Assembly: GCA_022828595.1 (NCBI GenBank)
Contig: JAKGHH010000002.1
Span: 66,126,383-66,190,382, forward strand
Length of the DNA: 64,000 nt
Reading direction: 5' to 3'
Source of the DNA: Nelumbo lutea
Lineage: Eukaryota; Streptophyta; Magnoliopsida; Proteales; Nelumbonaceae
Shown here: positions 24,101 to 37,125 of the stretch, one piece after another
How positions within the stretch are numbered: position 1 is the stretch's first letter
How the letters are laid out: each line of letters starts with the position of its first letter
The notes under the pieces: generated by a model
Told to the model about the DNA's origin: nothing
Databases searched by the model: none
Seen by the model: only the letters and a program-made list of their open reading frames with translations
Translations under genes and position numbers: made by a program

Positions 24101-26282
24101 GGGGTCTAGGAAGTTTTACAAAAAGAAGACTGATTAGAGTGTTGTTGAAGAAAGTAAATCCAGACATGATTTTTGATTCAGTAATCTAAAGTGCAGGAGG
24201 TTGATAGAAAGTGGATTATGAGCTTTTGGGGAGAAAGAAGCTGCTAGTGGAGTTTTGCACCAGCATGGGGTGCATTAGGAGGAATAATAACAGCCTGGAA
24301 AGAAGACCTGTTCACTTGTTGTGAAGAGCTAATGGGAAGATTTCTGTCTCGGTAAAACTGAAAAACAATCAGGATGGGTTTGATTGGGTCCTTACCAATG
24401 TTTATGAACCAAACTAGAACCTCCCTAGCTCATTGTCAATCTCCTTAACTAAGCCAAAAAAACACTAAAATTATTTAGACTTATGAGCGGCTGAGCGCCA
24501 CACAAAAGCTCACCTGTATAACCCACTCAAAACAGGAACCTACTAGTCCTCTTTGAACAGCCGAATAGAGGGACTTAGTAGCTAATAATGTAAGCTCCAC
24601 CACAAATCCACCAAAGCATGTAGATGGGTCTTATTTCCTCTTTTTACCTCTTCGATTGTCTTGCAGCACTTTCGCTTGCGTAGAAATAAATAAAGAAATA
24701 GGATTAATCTCAGGTAACTAACAGTGCACTAATACCATGAAAGTAACCTAAAACCAATCATATAATAATGAAATAGGGAGAGATGAGAAGTTAAGTGAAA
24801 GAGAAGATGAACAGAATAGAAGAGAGAAACGATGGGGAGAAAAATTCAATCTCACCCATCTGCCAACCTCCTCCATTTATGATGTTAAAATTATGTCCAA
24901 TAACCAAAGTAACCCTCCTTAAGTAATATAAGATAAAATATCAAATCTTCCCTGCCACCTACAAGTATTAACACATCTAACAAGAAGTAATAAGATAATT
25001 GGATCATTAGGATCATCTAATTGGGTTATATGGTGTATGGGATATTAAGCGATAATACTCATTTATAGGTTCTTCCCCTACAAGTAGCCTATGCTATTGT
25101 TACAGGTTATCCATATGCACTATTATTGTCCTCTGGAAATTGTATCTGTTCTGTTTCTGTAGATTGGCTCCATATCCACTAATTTTTTTAATTCTGTAAT
25201 TTTAATTCTCTGACAATGACATTCATGTATTGTTTAGCATGGTGTTCTCTTGGTGGTAATATTTGATAAGGTTTTCAATGTAGACTCTTCATACTTCTCT
25301 GTGTTTCTATATGCCACACTTCTGCTTTCTTGTTTGGGGTGTTTAGTGATTGGTATAGCAGCTTGTATCACATGGGCACAATTTGTAAATGATTTATATA
25401 TTTTTCTCGAATACTAAAACAAATGTCCCTTGCTGTTAAAAACAAGGAACTTGTAGATGCACATAAATACCACATCATGGAAATTGGTTTGAAGTAAAAA
25501 ATCATCATTATATGTTTGGATTGTTTGGAAAGAAGGGAAGGTACAGGGAGTAGAGTAATTACTCCTTCTGAATGTTTTCTCCAATTTAAGGAATTTTAAG
25601 GTGGTAAGGGACAGGGGTTGAGGTATTACTTCTGAATATCACAATCACCATTTCTATTGGTTTGAAAGAAAGGAAAGAACCATTAAGCACAAATCTTCAG
25701 TTAGCTGATCCATATAAAAGGTGAAGGATCTTCAGAATATTTTCCTTTTTTTTCCACCTTTAAGTGGATTTCCCTTCTTTTTAAGGGGAAGAGAAGGTCG
25801 GTAGCAATTTGAGGTAGATATATATCCTTGACCATCCTATGGTTGGTCAAGGATCCTTTCATGCATTGTGTTAGGTATCAAGGAAAATCCATATTGGCTT
25901 CAAAAGGGACTGTTCTTTTGATGAATAAATAGAAATATCACCTTGTAAACCAATTATACAATCATTCCCTTGATTTTCTAGGTTATCTTCCAAGTGTATG
26001 ATTAAATCATTCATTGGCAAGGAGTCGAATGTTAGAAAATTCATATCTAATAGATATTGCTAGTAAGAAGTTTAAGAACATCGTCTGATCCTCTGATTGG
26101 ATCATTGTTTAAAGCAAAATTTTGTAACATATGAGGCCATCCCACATTGACTTGAATAGTCTTACATATGAAGTTTTGAGTAGTAATTAGTAATCACTTT
26201 ATGTAGAAACAGCTTTATTATTTCTTCCTGTGGAATTTTTTATTCTAAAACTATTCATCTAACTCCTTGTTTGTCATTCCAG
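24101..26282. other. Noncoding spacer
   Basis: No gene recognised. It contains an 11-bp-arm inverted repeat (ATCCTTGACCA, 25824-25834 with 25844-25854). The region before 26283 ends in TCATTCCAG, the splice acceptor of the pseudogene exon that follows. Confidence 0.6.
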
Positions 26283-26857
26283 GTCAATTACCTTGGCCGC
26301 ATCCCCTGGTACCCTTCCTGATATTAAGATGTTGTAACCATTTGCTTGTGGGGCATTGATTTTTAGAAGTGCTGCATGTACAGTGAATGATATTCTGGGT
26401 CATGCTCCAAGGTATTTATTTAACTGATGTTTGGTCCCTGGTTAAAAATTAAATTTTGATCTTTCCCCATTTTACTGAGGAAATACATTTATGGTTTGTG
26501 CATGTTCTATATTCACCTTCTGAGCTTCAGTGAAGTATGATTACTGGTTAAGGGAACCATGCGATCTTATGTTTTGGGTGTTGAACTGACAAAGCATTAT
26601 GTACAGCCATATTTTGCTATTTTGTTTTCATGTATAAATTTATGACTACAGATAATACTATAGATTCAGTATGTTGTTTTTTTTAAATCTCATTTTTTCT
26701 AATATATTATCATCTTTCGTTATCCTCAATGGGGTCAATGAGGGGAACCAGTATGGGGGGCTCCTGAAGATTATGATATCAGAGTATAGATGCCAGATCT
26801 TTGACATTCAGATTTAGCTCTTGTTCCATTTTGGTTTCTAGATCAGCCATTCCTGTA

Positions 26858-27183
26858 GGTGACAGTTTAACCAGACGGGGTTATGATAATTTATTAGGAA
26901 TTTAGGATCTGTTTGACACATTAAAGGTAGTCCCCCTTCCTGTTTTGGTGTTGGGTATTGAGGATAAGAGACTTACACATTTTGAAGAAACACATGATAA
27001 GGATAGATAGACTTTCCTGGTTGTATTCTGTGGGTGACAGTTTAACCAGATGGGGTTATGATAGTTTATTAGGATATGCTTGACAAGTTAAAGGCAGTCC
27101 TGCTTCCCTTTTTGGTGCTGGGTATTGACTATTGAGGATAAGAGCCTTACACGTCTTGAAGAGCAAACACATGATAAGAGCCT
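26858..27183. repeat. Tandem duplication, period about 175 bp
   Basis: GGTGACAGTTTAACCAGA starts at 26858 and 27033. Each copy continues through GGGGTTATGATA, AAAGG(T/C)AGTCC and ACACATGATAAG with small indels. It lies in the large intron of the polyprenyltransferase pseudogene. Confidence 0.9.
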
Positions 27184-27389
27184 TACACTCAATTATCTGT
27201 TACAATAATCCCTTACACGCCCCCTCAAACACATGTGGATCAGGGATGATTCTGCATATGTTTGACAAAATTGCTGCTATTTGATGATGTCTCCAAACCT
27301 CCAAGCTTGTTGCGATGAGGTATGTGGCAAGAAGTTGATTTTGATGTCCTGCTGCTTCTTCAAGAGCAAAAGCCTTCATAGGCTGGTTA

Positions 27390-29960
27390 TTGAAAATATC
27401 AATGGGCCAACATGGGCCAAATGTAAATGGGCCCGTGGGGTCGTCACCCGGAGGGGTTGAACCAGCTTGGTTCTTTTATGTAGTCGCCACCTGAGTTTTA
27501 AAAAAAGGAACCTTGGAAAACCTGGTTTTGTTTTGATTATGCTTCATAGCTGACTCAATTGCCCAGTGTATACAGAGATTCCATATGGGGGTTTGGGGAA
27601 CAAGGTATGGTGTCGGAAGGTGCTTGGCACCCAAACTCACCCTGTTTAACCAACCTCTACTTAACCAATATTTCAAGAAAAAATTTATAACTTTTGGACT
27701 TCAAATTTTTATTAAAATTTATATACACTAAAAGAAGGATAACTAGATGTGAGATTGACTAAGAAATAGAAACTAGCAATTAAGATAAACAAATTGACAA
27801 ATGAAATCCAAGTAAGGGACAAAATTAACAAACTGCATTAACAGAATGAGTAAGAGGTTTTACTAAACCAATGAGCTAATCATAAGGAAAGTGCTAAATT
27901 AACAAAGCGAATGACAAAATTCCTAAGCAATCAAACTGAATCAGGAAAAAAGCTAAATTAACTAATAAACTGAAGAAATGGTATGTTGCAAAGGAAAAGA
28001 ACCACATCATTGCGATTAGGTGACTAACATGAGGATGATTAAGAATACAGACATGAAACAAGCTAAAATCTAATTTAAAATGGTCAAATGGACAACTAGA
28101 GAAGTATTGACACTAAGAAATGATAAGAAACATTAAAACCTAGCAAGTATGATAATGAGCAGTCCTAGGAGAACATGAATTGAGTGAGGAAGAGACTGAC
28201 CTGTTGAGCACTTAGCAAGCAATGAATTATCTTATTGATTCCAATCAAATCGAGCCAGCTGAATAGAATGAATGAATAACAATACAATGATTAAATGTTG
28301 CTGAAACTGAGAGAGTTGATGATGGAGAATTCAATTTCTAATGAAAACCACTATCCAGAAAAATGAAATGAAGGAATTCTATCATGTAAGATTACATGAA
28401 ATTTAAGAGTATTCATGGGCAACTCTATGCATAAAACGATGATGTAATGTTAATAGAGAATGCAGTTAGAATAAATGGTCTTATCTCCAATAAATAACAG
28501 TAGTTTGGTTGGCCAAATAGCCTACAACTGAACTAAACAAGCCTGTGAACATTCCTAATTTTAGCTAAATTAATAATCTAATCTCCAATAAATAACAGTA
28601 GTTTAATCTCCAATAATTATTGAAAATTTATAGCAAAAATACACAATTATTGAAAATATATTGATAATGAAAATACAATAAATACAATAGTTACAAAAAT
28701 ACAATAAATACCAAAAAATATATTAAATTAGTTAATAAATATTATAATCTCAAATAATAGTTTAATCTCTAATAAATATCAATCAATAAATTATAAAAAT
28801 TCAATAAATACAATAAGTACAATAAATTAAATTCAAAAAGTTAAATAACAGTAATTTATTCTACAATAATTATTAAAATTTTCTATTAAATAACAAAACA
28901 AAAATAGATTTATACATATTTATTGAAAATATATTTATCACAAAAACTATAAATAATTTCTGAAAATACAATAAAATTTAATTTTAGTACATATAAATAT
29001 ATAATAAATATAGATTAAGATTTTAAAATCATTATTAATAAATATTGTTTTTTTTAAGTTATTTTTCTAGAATTATTAATCGATATAAGTGAAATTGGTT
29101 TTTATGATATTATTTAGTTAATTAATAATTTTTAAATTTATAATTTTAATTATTTATTGAATTTAATAATCCATAAAATTATAATTTATACTATTATTAC
29201 ATAATTTGATTTTTTATTTTGTATACTATTAAATTATTACTATTAATTTGACTATTATGTTATGATTATTTTTTATTTTTAAGAAAATTTTTAAATATAT
29301 TACATAATTTTGTTATTTTAACTATTTAAAATATAGTTATGTTGATTATTTCGTTATTTAAAGTATTTATTTATATAAATATTCAAATAATATATAAAAT
29401 ATTTAAAAATTTTCATTATTTGAATTTAATTTATTTTAAAGTTATTACAGAATATTAAATGTTTTGTATATAATTATTTAGATATTTTTATTATTTTATT
29501 ATTTAAGATGTTTAGTTATTGAAATATTTAAATAATTTTTTATTGTTAAATTTCTGTTATTTGAATAATCCGGAAAATCATAAATTATATTACTAGTACA
29601 TAATTTTGTGATGAATTTTGTAAAAATATAAATATAAAATTATTAATAATATAATTTTGTTAGAGTATTTAAATAGTTTTTATTTTTATTTTTAATTTAA
29701 ACTTACTTTAGATAGATATAGATAAATAGTGGGGAAGAGGATAAATAGGAATTAGGGATAAGTTAGGAGATAAATAGGAATTGGAGATGACTTGGGTGAA
29801 AGTGTGTTTAGGAGTAATTTTAGGAGAAGAGATTGTTGGGAACGTGTCGGTGTGAGAGAGAGATTTTAGGTAATTTTTATGGGGAAGGAGAGCATCTCAT
29901 TGGTTGTTTAAAAAATGACATGGAATAAAAAATTCAAAAAAAGGAGAAAATTCCTAGACT
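27390..29960. other. Intron-internal block: retroelement-like relic then AT-rich sequence
   Basis: 27410-27660 contains TAGTCGCCACCTGAG and GGAAGGTGCTTGGCACCC, words I associate with untranslated regions of plant LTR retroelements; no coding region supports this, so it is only a suggestion. 28560-29720 is extremely AT-rich without genes. 29975-29990 is a short AT microsatellite. Confidence 0.35.
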
Positions 29961-30432
29961 TCCTTGTTTTAATATATATATATATATATTCTGGTTTATT
30001 AATACAAAATATTTCCCTGAGCTGGTAGATGTTTTAGCTTAAAGTTAATTTGGAAAGGCATGTATGCCTGTCATTTTTCTCTGTGTAAACCGATGAACTA
30101 TGAAAACTTGATTATATGAGAAGTTATTTTTCCCTGCAGGTTGAGCGCACAAAGTCGCAGCCAATTGCAAGTGGTCTTTTGATACCATTTCATGGCCTTA
30201 TCTTTCTTGGGTGTCAAATGCTTTCGTATCTTGAATTTCTCCTTCAGCTAAACAATTATAGGTGAATATTGTCTTTATTTTCTTTTAAAAGGTGCTTTCT
30301 AGATGTCAATGGCTGCTATAATAGTAACTTATTTAATTTGGCCTAACTTGGGCGTGTTTTATGTGAACCACTCTATTTGAACAGCTTGGGAAATTGATTG
30401 AATGTCTATATTAATGTTGAAGTGCCTTCATA

Positions 30433-30600
30433 ATAAAAAAGGGCAAACCAGTGCACGAGGCTCCCACCAATGCGGGTCTGGGGAAGGACAAATATATGCA
30501 GCCTTGCCTGAAGATACACAGAGGTGATGTTTCCAAGATTCAAACCCTGGTAACCCAGGTCGCAATGAAGCAACCCAACTGTTGTGCCAAGGCCCACCCT
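30433..30600 (-). mobile_element. Au-type SINE
   Basis: Read on the minus strand it begins GGGTGGGCCTTGGCACAAC (tRNA-like A-box region). It has a B-box-like GGTTTGAATCT at about 30537-30547, CCTTCCCCAGACCC, and the 3' part GTGCACTGGTTTGCCCTTTTTT, matching the plant Au SINE layout as I know it. The 10-bp target duplication TGCCTTCATA is perfect at 30423-30432 and 30601-30610. SINEs are copied by pol III transcription and LINE reverse transcriptase. It sits in an intron of the polyprenyltransferase pseudogene. Confidence 0.92.
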
Positions 30601-31623
30601 TGCCTTCATATTATTCTATATCTTAATGTCCTTGTAACCTTTCTGTATTCTGTAATGATTGTGTCCACAATGATTTGAAATATCTGCAGGTTTGATAGGT
30701 TGTTTCAATTTGAATCCATTGGTATTGTCAAGAATGAACATTATCTAATGGCCTAGAGCTGCATGGGAAATTTTGGGTGTAGGTCAGCAACTATGAACTT
30801 CTTGGACTCGACCCCCTGGCTCTAATATCATGTAGGCTTCTGTAGGCTGTTCCTGTATGAGAAGAAAGCAGGAGAAAGCTATGGTTTTCAAGGAGTATCT
30901 TATCAACTCCTCAACCCAAAGCTATTCATATTAGAGTTGAAACAGGCATTTATAAGTGCACCCTTATACAAGTAGGAAATTACAAGTATGCCTTCTATAA
31001 CTGAAATTACAAAAATTCTCTTAAACGTATCAGAAAATTTAACATTTCTCAACATCTCCTGAATATCTTTTTCCCCTTTTTAATATGGATTTAGCTATTT
31101 TTTCATTAGATTATCATGCTAAAACTGTCATGTTGAGGATGGGTGATGTAGGCATGAGATTCCTTTTGAAATATTTCTAAATTTTTTATAGTTATTTGAG
31201 AATCTGGTCAAATCAATTTCTGAGAGCACACATTTCTTTTTCAATTGTAATTATTTGGAGCTAATAGATTCCATGTTTTCCATCATCCGAGTTTTGGGGG
31301 CACCATCATTGCTTCTTGCATTCACCTATCCCCTCCTTTAGAGGGTGACACATTGGGTAATAACATTACTGAATATATGCCAGTGCATGAATTTTTTCCC
31401 TGCTCTCTCTCTCTGCTATCTATTTTGATGACTAGTATTTCATGTTTAATGACGTGGTTTTTCATGCATGCAGCCTCAAGCATATTTAGGTTTAACCATC
31501 AATTGAGCAGCTTTATTAGGATGGGCTGCAGTCGGAGGAAATCTGGATCTCACTGTTGTCCTTCCACTATATGTTTCTGGAGTGTTTTGGTCACTTGTAT
31601 ATGATACAATTTATGCTCATCAG

Positions 31624-32235
31624 GTAGAATAATTTAACTCCATGTATCAGTCAAGCTAAAATTTGTTAATCTATTGTTAAGTCAGCCAAGACATGAACTT
31701 TTGTGTTTGCTCCAATATAGGGAAATTAGATATTTAAGTTGTAGGAATTAGTTTGTCATCTTAAATTGCAAGATGCTGCAGTTTCTTATTAAGGGGATGC
31801 TTGCAAGACACACAAAGATGCAACAGCACACTTTCCACAGCTGCATTGCTAGTGGCATTACGTGGACTGAGAGTGGGTGGATCACTAAATTATAGCAATA
31901 TAATGGTGGAAAAGGATTCTATGGTGATCATGGGTTTGTTGAAGAATAACAATTAAGGACTGTAGCATACATCATGAGGGATAAGATACCTAGTGAGGGA
32001 ATTGTGAATCACTTTCTCTTGGGTTAAAGCTTAGCAAATAGTTTATCTGATTAAATGACCTTAGAAGGGATGGTCAAGATTTAAATTATTTTAGGGTGGT
32101 CCCTAAGAAAATGATCCCCAAGAATGGAACCTTGATCATCCCTTCTAATATTACAAAGTGGTCCCTAAGAATAGAAAAACTAAAGACCCCCTATGGCAAT
32201 AACATAGAATAATGTGTCCCTTAATACATTTACCC
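31624..32235. other. Noncoding spacer after the pseudogene
   Basis: No further polyprenyltransferase exon was seen here. Nothing else is recognised. Confidence 0.5.
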
Positions 32236-32700
32236 TCAAGTTGGGTTGTAGATATCATACATACACAACTTGCCACATAGCTCTTCATGGTGTAGGGAAA
32301 TCAAAACTTTTGTAAACACATCAGCCACTTGCTCCCTTGATTTTACAAATGATATACAAATTTTGTCCCTTTCCACTCTTTCAATGTTGAAGTATTTGTC
32401 AATCTCAATATGCTTAGTTCTCTCATGAAGAACCGGATTGTGAGTAATACTGATTGCTGCTTTGTTGTCACAGTACAATGACATAAGATTTGAATCCCAC
32501 ACACCTAGCTCAATATTGCTTTCTATTCCTCCAAGAGACCAAATTTCCTCCTACAAAAGTGTAGTAACTAACAGTGGACCTTTATCATCAATAGAACCAG
32601 CTTGGTTAGCATTAGTATAACCTTTCACTTTGGTATTGCCATGTTTAGTTAAGAGAAGACTTCTACCAAGGTGCCTTTTTAAGTAGGATAGAAACTCTTA
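32236..32700 (-). pseudogene. Ty1/copia RNase H fragment
   Basis: The minus strand encodes the C-terminal RNase H of a copia polyprotein. [38 protein letters not shown] and VADVFTK form the typical end of these proteins. Upstream, in a broken frame, are KVKGYTNANQAGSIDD and the GGNLVTW-like region. No LTR or polypurine tract was found beside it. Confidence 0.88.
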
Positions 32701-32739
32701 TATACCTTCTCAAGGTTGATTTTTCTGGTTTGAAGCCTT

Positions 32740-34480
32740 TTCAAATAGAATTATTAAGCTCTTCAGATTTCTCACCTCCCTTACGTCACACCCCTCACAG
32801 AATATTATAATGTCATCTGCAAACTGGAGATGAGTAACTGGAACTCTGTCTCTGCCTATTCTCCACCCTCTTAATGACCCCACCCTGTCTACTTCTGATA
32901 TGTGAGCCTGCTAAAAGCATTAACTACTAGTGTGAAAAAGAAAAGAGATAGAGGGTTACCTTGCCTTGTCATTAACTACCCTGTTGACTAAGATAGAGTA
33001 ATGGCAAGAAGTAATGCAACTATTTATCCATTTGCCATTTGTCCCCAAACTCACATATCCTTAGCACCTCTAACAGAAAATTTCAATCCACTAGATCATG
33101 GCCTTTCCAAGATTCAGTTCGCAAGTGAAACTTTGATCACCCAATCTCCTCGTTTCCTCCACACATTCGTTTAATATTAGAATTTGATCAATTATTTGTT
33201 TCTCTTGAACAAAAGCACATTGAGTTTGACTAATGAGGGATGGGAGCACCTTTTTAATCCTCAGAAATATGACCTTAGCCAAAATCTTGTACACACTAGT
33301 CACCAAGCTCATAGGTGTGAAATCCTTAGGTTGCTTAGCCTCTTTTCTTCTTTGGAATCAAAGTTACAATGGTAGCATTGACTCCACGACTAATCATTGA
33401 GTTATCCTAGAATTCTCTAAAAATTTCAAACAAGTTTTCTTTGATTACATTCCAACAATCTTAAAAGGAAGCCATAGTAAACCCATTCGGCCTTGATGCT
33501 TTGGATCTATTCATTGAGAAAATAGTTTGCCTAATCTCCTCTTCGAAATTCCTTTCCAACTAGCCTTTGCTTTCTTCAGTTAGCCTCTGCTAGGCCCCAC
33601 CTTCCAATTCTGCTCTAGTGCCTAGGGGTCTCCTTAAAATTGATTTGAAGTGATCAACAAAACCATTGGCTATCTCCTCTGGGGAATCATAAACTAGCCC
33701 ATTCACTTCAAATTTAGTTACTAGATTTTTCCTTCTCTTTCCATTGGTAGTTTGTTGAAGAATTTAGTGTTTTCAACACCTTCTTTGATCTATTTACATC
33801 TAGATTTTTGCCTCCAAGAAATTTCCTCTTGTAAAAGGACCTCTTTTAGATCCCTTTTCAATTTCCACTGCCACTCTCTTTCTTAAGAGTTCATGGTTCT
33901 TTGGGATTCCTATGCATCCAAATCCTTTATTTGGGACATCAAGGAAGATTTCATTTCTTCTATTCTCCTAAATTGATCCAACTTTTCTTTTTTTTTTTTT
34001 TCTGTGAAATCTTATCCGTTTCCATTTCACTCCCCTTATTTCTACCCTGCACCATTCCTCAATCTTCTTCACAAAGTTCGGGTGTATCAGCCATATGTTT
34101 CAAACCTAAGGGGTTGGGGTCTTCACCTGAAAGGCTCCTGTCTTAACTCAATGGGATAATGATCATAGGTAACTTTGGGTAAATCTCTAGAAATCAAATT
34201 CTCCCAATTGTTTTCCCATCCTTCATCATTAAAGAGGTACCTATCCAACTTTGAGCAAGTTGGTGATTCATGAAATTTGGATTACGTGTAGTGACAATTC
34301 TCCCAATTGTTTTCCCATCTTTTAACTCGCAATTATTTATAAAATCATTGAACTTCTTTATGCTTGTTGTAATGGTTTGTTAAGGATTATTTGATTCATT
34401 AGCAAAGTGAATTACATTGAAATCCCTCCCCCCCTTTAGCACCAAGTACCTTCCCAAATCCCTCTTGGTCCATATAGTGC
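32740..34480 (-). pseudogene. L1-type LINE with endonuclease and reverse transcriptase, broken
   Basis: Read on the minus strand. An APE-type endonuclease end appears at about 34480-34140 (GGDFNVIHF, KFNDFINNCELKDG, SKLDRYLFNDEGW, YDHYPIE). RT follows: EEIRQTIFSMNRSKASRPNG, FTPMSLVTSVYKILAKVIFL, LPSLISQTQCAFVQEKQIID, and the active-site block HLQFADDIIIFCEG near 32810. Many stops and frameshifts. This is the order of plant L1 ORF2. It abuts the copia fragment at 32236-32700, which has the same orientation. Confidence 0.88.
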
Positions 34481-35561
34481 TCATGTGAATCCATCCTCCA
34501 CTACACCAAGAAGTTTCCTATTAACTCCACTACCTGCACAATATCCTCTCGAGAGAGAGTGTAACGATACCTCTGGAGCCCCCCAAGAAGGTACAAAGAC
34601 CCTACTTATTCCCCTTGATTTCCAAATACTTTTTGCCCATCTTCTATCGATTTTAGCTAAAGATTTAGGCTTAAAAAAATGCAGATTGGGTAGGGTTTGT
34701 TGATGATAAAAGATCTACATCAGGTTATTCGCTCGCATGGACTTGTTTGGACTTATAAAATCATTATTTTTTTGTATGAGAATTAAGAATTTAAGACCCT
34801 AGCATGGATTTGTTTGGACTTGCCTCTAGGGGTGTAGCACAAAGTCGACTCGTAGAATCAGGAATGTAATATGTTTTACATGACATTAACTACTTGAACT
34901 AATGCAATTGTGGAAAAAAGATTATGGGTTTTACATGCTTGAAAATGTTTTATATGTTTAATTTTATTTTAAAATTTTCATTTGAATATTCTTTAAATGT
35001 TATGTATATGTATTTTAATTTTAGATAATAAGTTTCTTAAACCATTAATTTTAAATTTTAAGTTTGTATTTCTTATTAATATGTTTAATACTTTTGATGT
35101 TTTCCATTTCTTTTTAATTTTTTGGCATTTTTTGAATTTTTTGACATTGTTTTTTGTTTTTTAGCAATATTTGTATTTTTGTGCCTTGCTTCAAATAGGC
35201 ATGCGCCTCACCTGCATTGGGTGCAAATTGGCTTTTGCACCTTTTTTGTGCCTTGTGCTTTTAAAACACTAATGTTAATTCTAATACATGGTGTATCGTA
35301 TTGGTATCAACTTATGACAATACGGGGTGCGCTACGAACAGAAGTGTATCCCGTAAATCGTACGTATTACAGCGATATACTTTGATTTGGTGGATTTAGT
35401 GAATTCAAATATAATAAACCTACTAAAAATATTATATATTTTTAATTTATTTAATATTAATAACTAAATCAGGTCATGTTTGAATTAGTTTTAGACTTGG
35501 TGGAATTGATTCCATATTAATAAAAATCGAGACAATATATCAAGGACTAAAACCGATTCAT
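34481..35561. other. Noncoding spacer
   Basis: No gene recognised. The left part may continue the LINE 5' region. The remainder is AT-rich. Confidence 0.5.
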
Positions 35562-35890
35562 TACTTTCAGTTCTTAGCAACATTTTTGAATCGTCGTTGA
35601 CCCAAATAGTCATATCATTCGGCCTGATAACTGTTCAGGCAACCGGTTCCGTTTTACCCAAATCTTAGAATCTGGAAAAATCGTTGAAAAAGTCAACTAT
35701 TGAGTCTGGCGGTTGAATTGTCTATTCGTCAACCCATTCAACAGTTTTTGACTTTTTTTATTTTAACTTTGCTATCATAACGGGCTGTCTGTTCGAACTA
35801 GAAGGTTGGACAGTTGACTTGAAAACCGATGACCAAAATGATTCCGTTTCTGAGTCGTTTTTTTTTAAACATTGGTTCTTAGAACTAAAA
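35562..35890. repeat. Copy of a GTTTTAAAAACCG-type dispersed repeat
   Basis: One of four degenerate copies in the window (also 42752-43046, 43792-44057 and 53718-54240). Shared words include AACCGGTTCCGTTTTACCCAAAT, a run of AATCGTTGA/GTCAACTATTGAG, GCGGTTGAA and a terminal TTTTTTAAACATTGG. Ends resemble short inverted repeats of GTTTTTAAAACCG. Likely an old non-autonomous DNA element; no target duplication resolved. Confidence 0.6.
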
Positions 35891-36184
35891 TCGATTCAAT
35901 TAGTTCGGGTGCATTGGCTCCAACCCGAACCATTGACAATCCTAATATCAAATAAAGGAACATATAGAGTCATTTGGATTTAACTTTAATCATATTACCA
36001 AAGCCAAGAAAATATTAATTATAGAAAAGATAAATCCGAATGATCCTACCGTTTTCGTTGTCACCGCTACTTCATGCAATAACCTAGCAAGGACTCTAAA
36101 CCTTCTGTCCACAAGAACTCTATTCATGCTTACCCACAATACACTACACCCCGTGAATTGATAACATCTCCCCAAGTATAGAGG

Positions 36185-36332
36185 GAGATGGGATCTGTTC
36201 CTCACACTGGGAAGCCTCACAAGCACATCCACCATGCATTGAGAACATCTCCCATGAATAATAATTTAGATGTTCCCAATGTATGGTAGGATATGCGTGT
36301 GAGGCGCCCTCCGTGAGGAGAGATCCGGTCTC
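36185..36332. mobile_element. Hairpin MITE (foldback family, copy 1)
   Basis: The two halves are inverted repeats from GAGATGGGATC (36185) to GATCCGGTCTC (36332). The inner arms CCTCACAAGCACATCC / CATGCATTGAGAACATCT pair with AGATGTTCCCAATGTATGG / GTGTGAGG, leaving a loop of about 17 bases. Related copies are at 40050-40241 and 56335-56422. Confidence 0.8.
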
Positions 36333-37032
36333 GGAGGGAGGGTAGTAAGCATCTGGGGTTGGTTTAAAACATTTATTATTACCGTGAATCCATCTTCAAA
36401 ACCTCCTTTTTGGTAAATTAACCTGAGTCCTGAGTTTCTGATCATCAGTGACACATGTGCCCAATAAACACCACAAACCCAAAGTGAACCATCAATCCGT
36501 TACGCTTGTAACATCACTTCTCTTTTCAGGCCTAATTCAATCTTTATAACCCCCTACGTCAAATAAACATGGTTTAGGCTGGCCTCAATCCTCAATCCAA
36601 AAGGTCCTTATTAATTTTACTTGTCTGTGTGAATTCCTCCATGTAAGATCTCAATCAGACGGTTCATACTTCCCTGAAATAGTCTTGGATTTGCTTTGTG
36701 GGGCAGATGTATCCACAATCGATGTTCGTGCCTGAAGATGCAGGAAAAAAATTCCTGGATCACAATATAGGGATGGAGATTGACTGGTTCAAAAGGGTTT
36801 TAAATCGGATAATGATATTGAACGAGCAAAGCATACAGCTAATACAATGTTTCCAAACAAACGCGTGGAAGTTTCCACGCAGTGATGACTGATGAGGAGC
36901 CCCACAACATTTTCTTATTTCCACTCGGCAATTCTTTATGCCTCTCGAGCTTCATCTTCTTTTCTTCTTCGTTTCTCCTCTTTAAATTACATGCAAATCA
37001 AAGCAGAGATTAAACCAAAGCCAACGAGACAG

Positions 37033-37036
<4 letters not shown>

Positions 37037-37063
<27 letters not shown>
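37037..37063. repeat. (AG)13 microsatellite in the NAC leader
   Basis: Uninterrupted AG run 63 bases before the NAC start codon. GA-rich leaders are common in plant regulatory genes. Confidence 0.95.
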
Positions 37064-37125
37064 ACGTACGATTTCTGGCTTCTATATACTATATTTTGTA
37101 CAGAGGAGAAAGAGGGACAACTGGG

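Larger units (their letters stand above)
26283..31623 (+). pseudogene. 4-hydroxybenzoate polyprenyltransferase (COQ2/PPT1-like) gene fragment, broken
   Basis: Three exon-like blocks match the UbiA prenyltransferase that attaches the polyprenyl tail to 4-hydroxybenzoate in ubiquinone synthesis (mitochondrial inner membrane). Exon at 26283-26411: SITLAASPGTLPDIKML, a stop at 26335-26337, then CGALIFRSAACTVNDIL. Exon at 30140-30261: VERTKSQPIASGLLIPFHGL and LEFLLQLNNY. Exon at 31474-31623: PQAYLGLTIN, a TGA stop at 31504-31506 where family members have Trp, then [23 protein letters not shown]. All three keep AG and GT borders. The exon between LNNY and PQAYLG, the N-terminal exon with the first prenyl-diphosphate motif, and everything after YAHQ were not found. 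A small deletion also disturbs the end of the first block. Introns are retained, so this is a DNA-level copy, not a processed one. Confidence 0.85.
35891..37125. other. Upstream region of the NAC gene
   Basis: Noncoding. It holds a hairpin MITE (36185-36332) about 0.8 kb before the NAC start and an AG microsatellite (37037-37063) in the presumed 5' leader. An ATG at 36892 is in frame with the NAC gene and has no stop between. Confidence 0.6.

Noticed and set aside
25824..25854. 11-bp-arm inverted repeat as a terminator or regulatory hairpin
   Set aside because: Isolated, short, no neighbouring gene or conserved partner copy in the window.
30433..30600. tRNA gene
   Set aside because: Box A/B-like motifs belong to a tRNA-derived SINE with target duplications; no cloverleaf.
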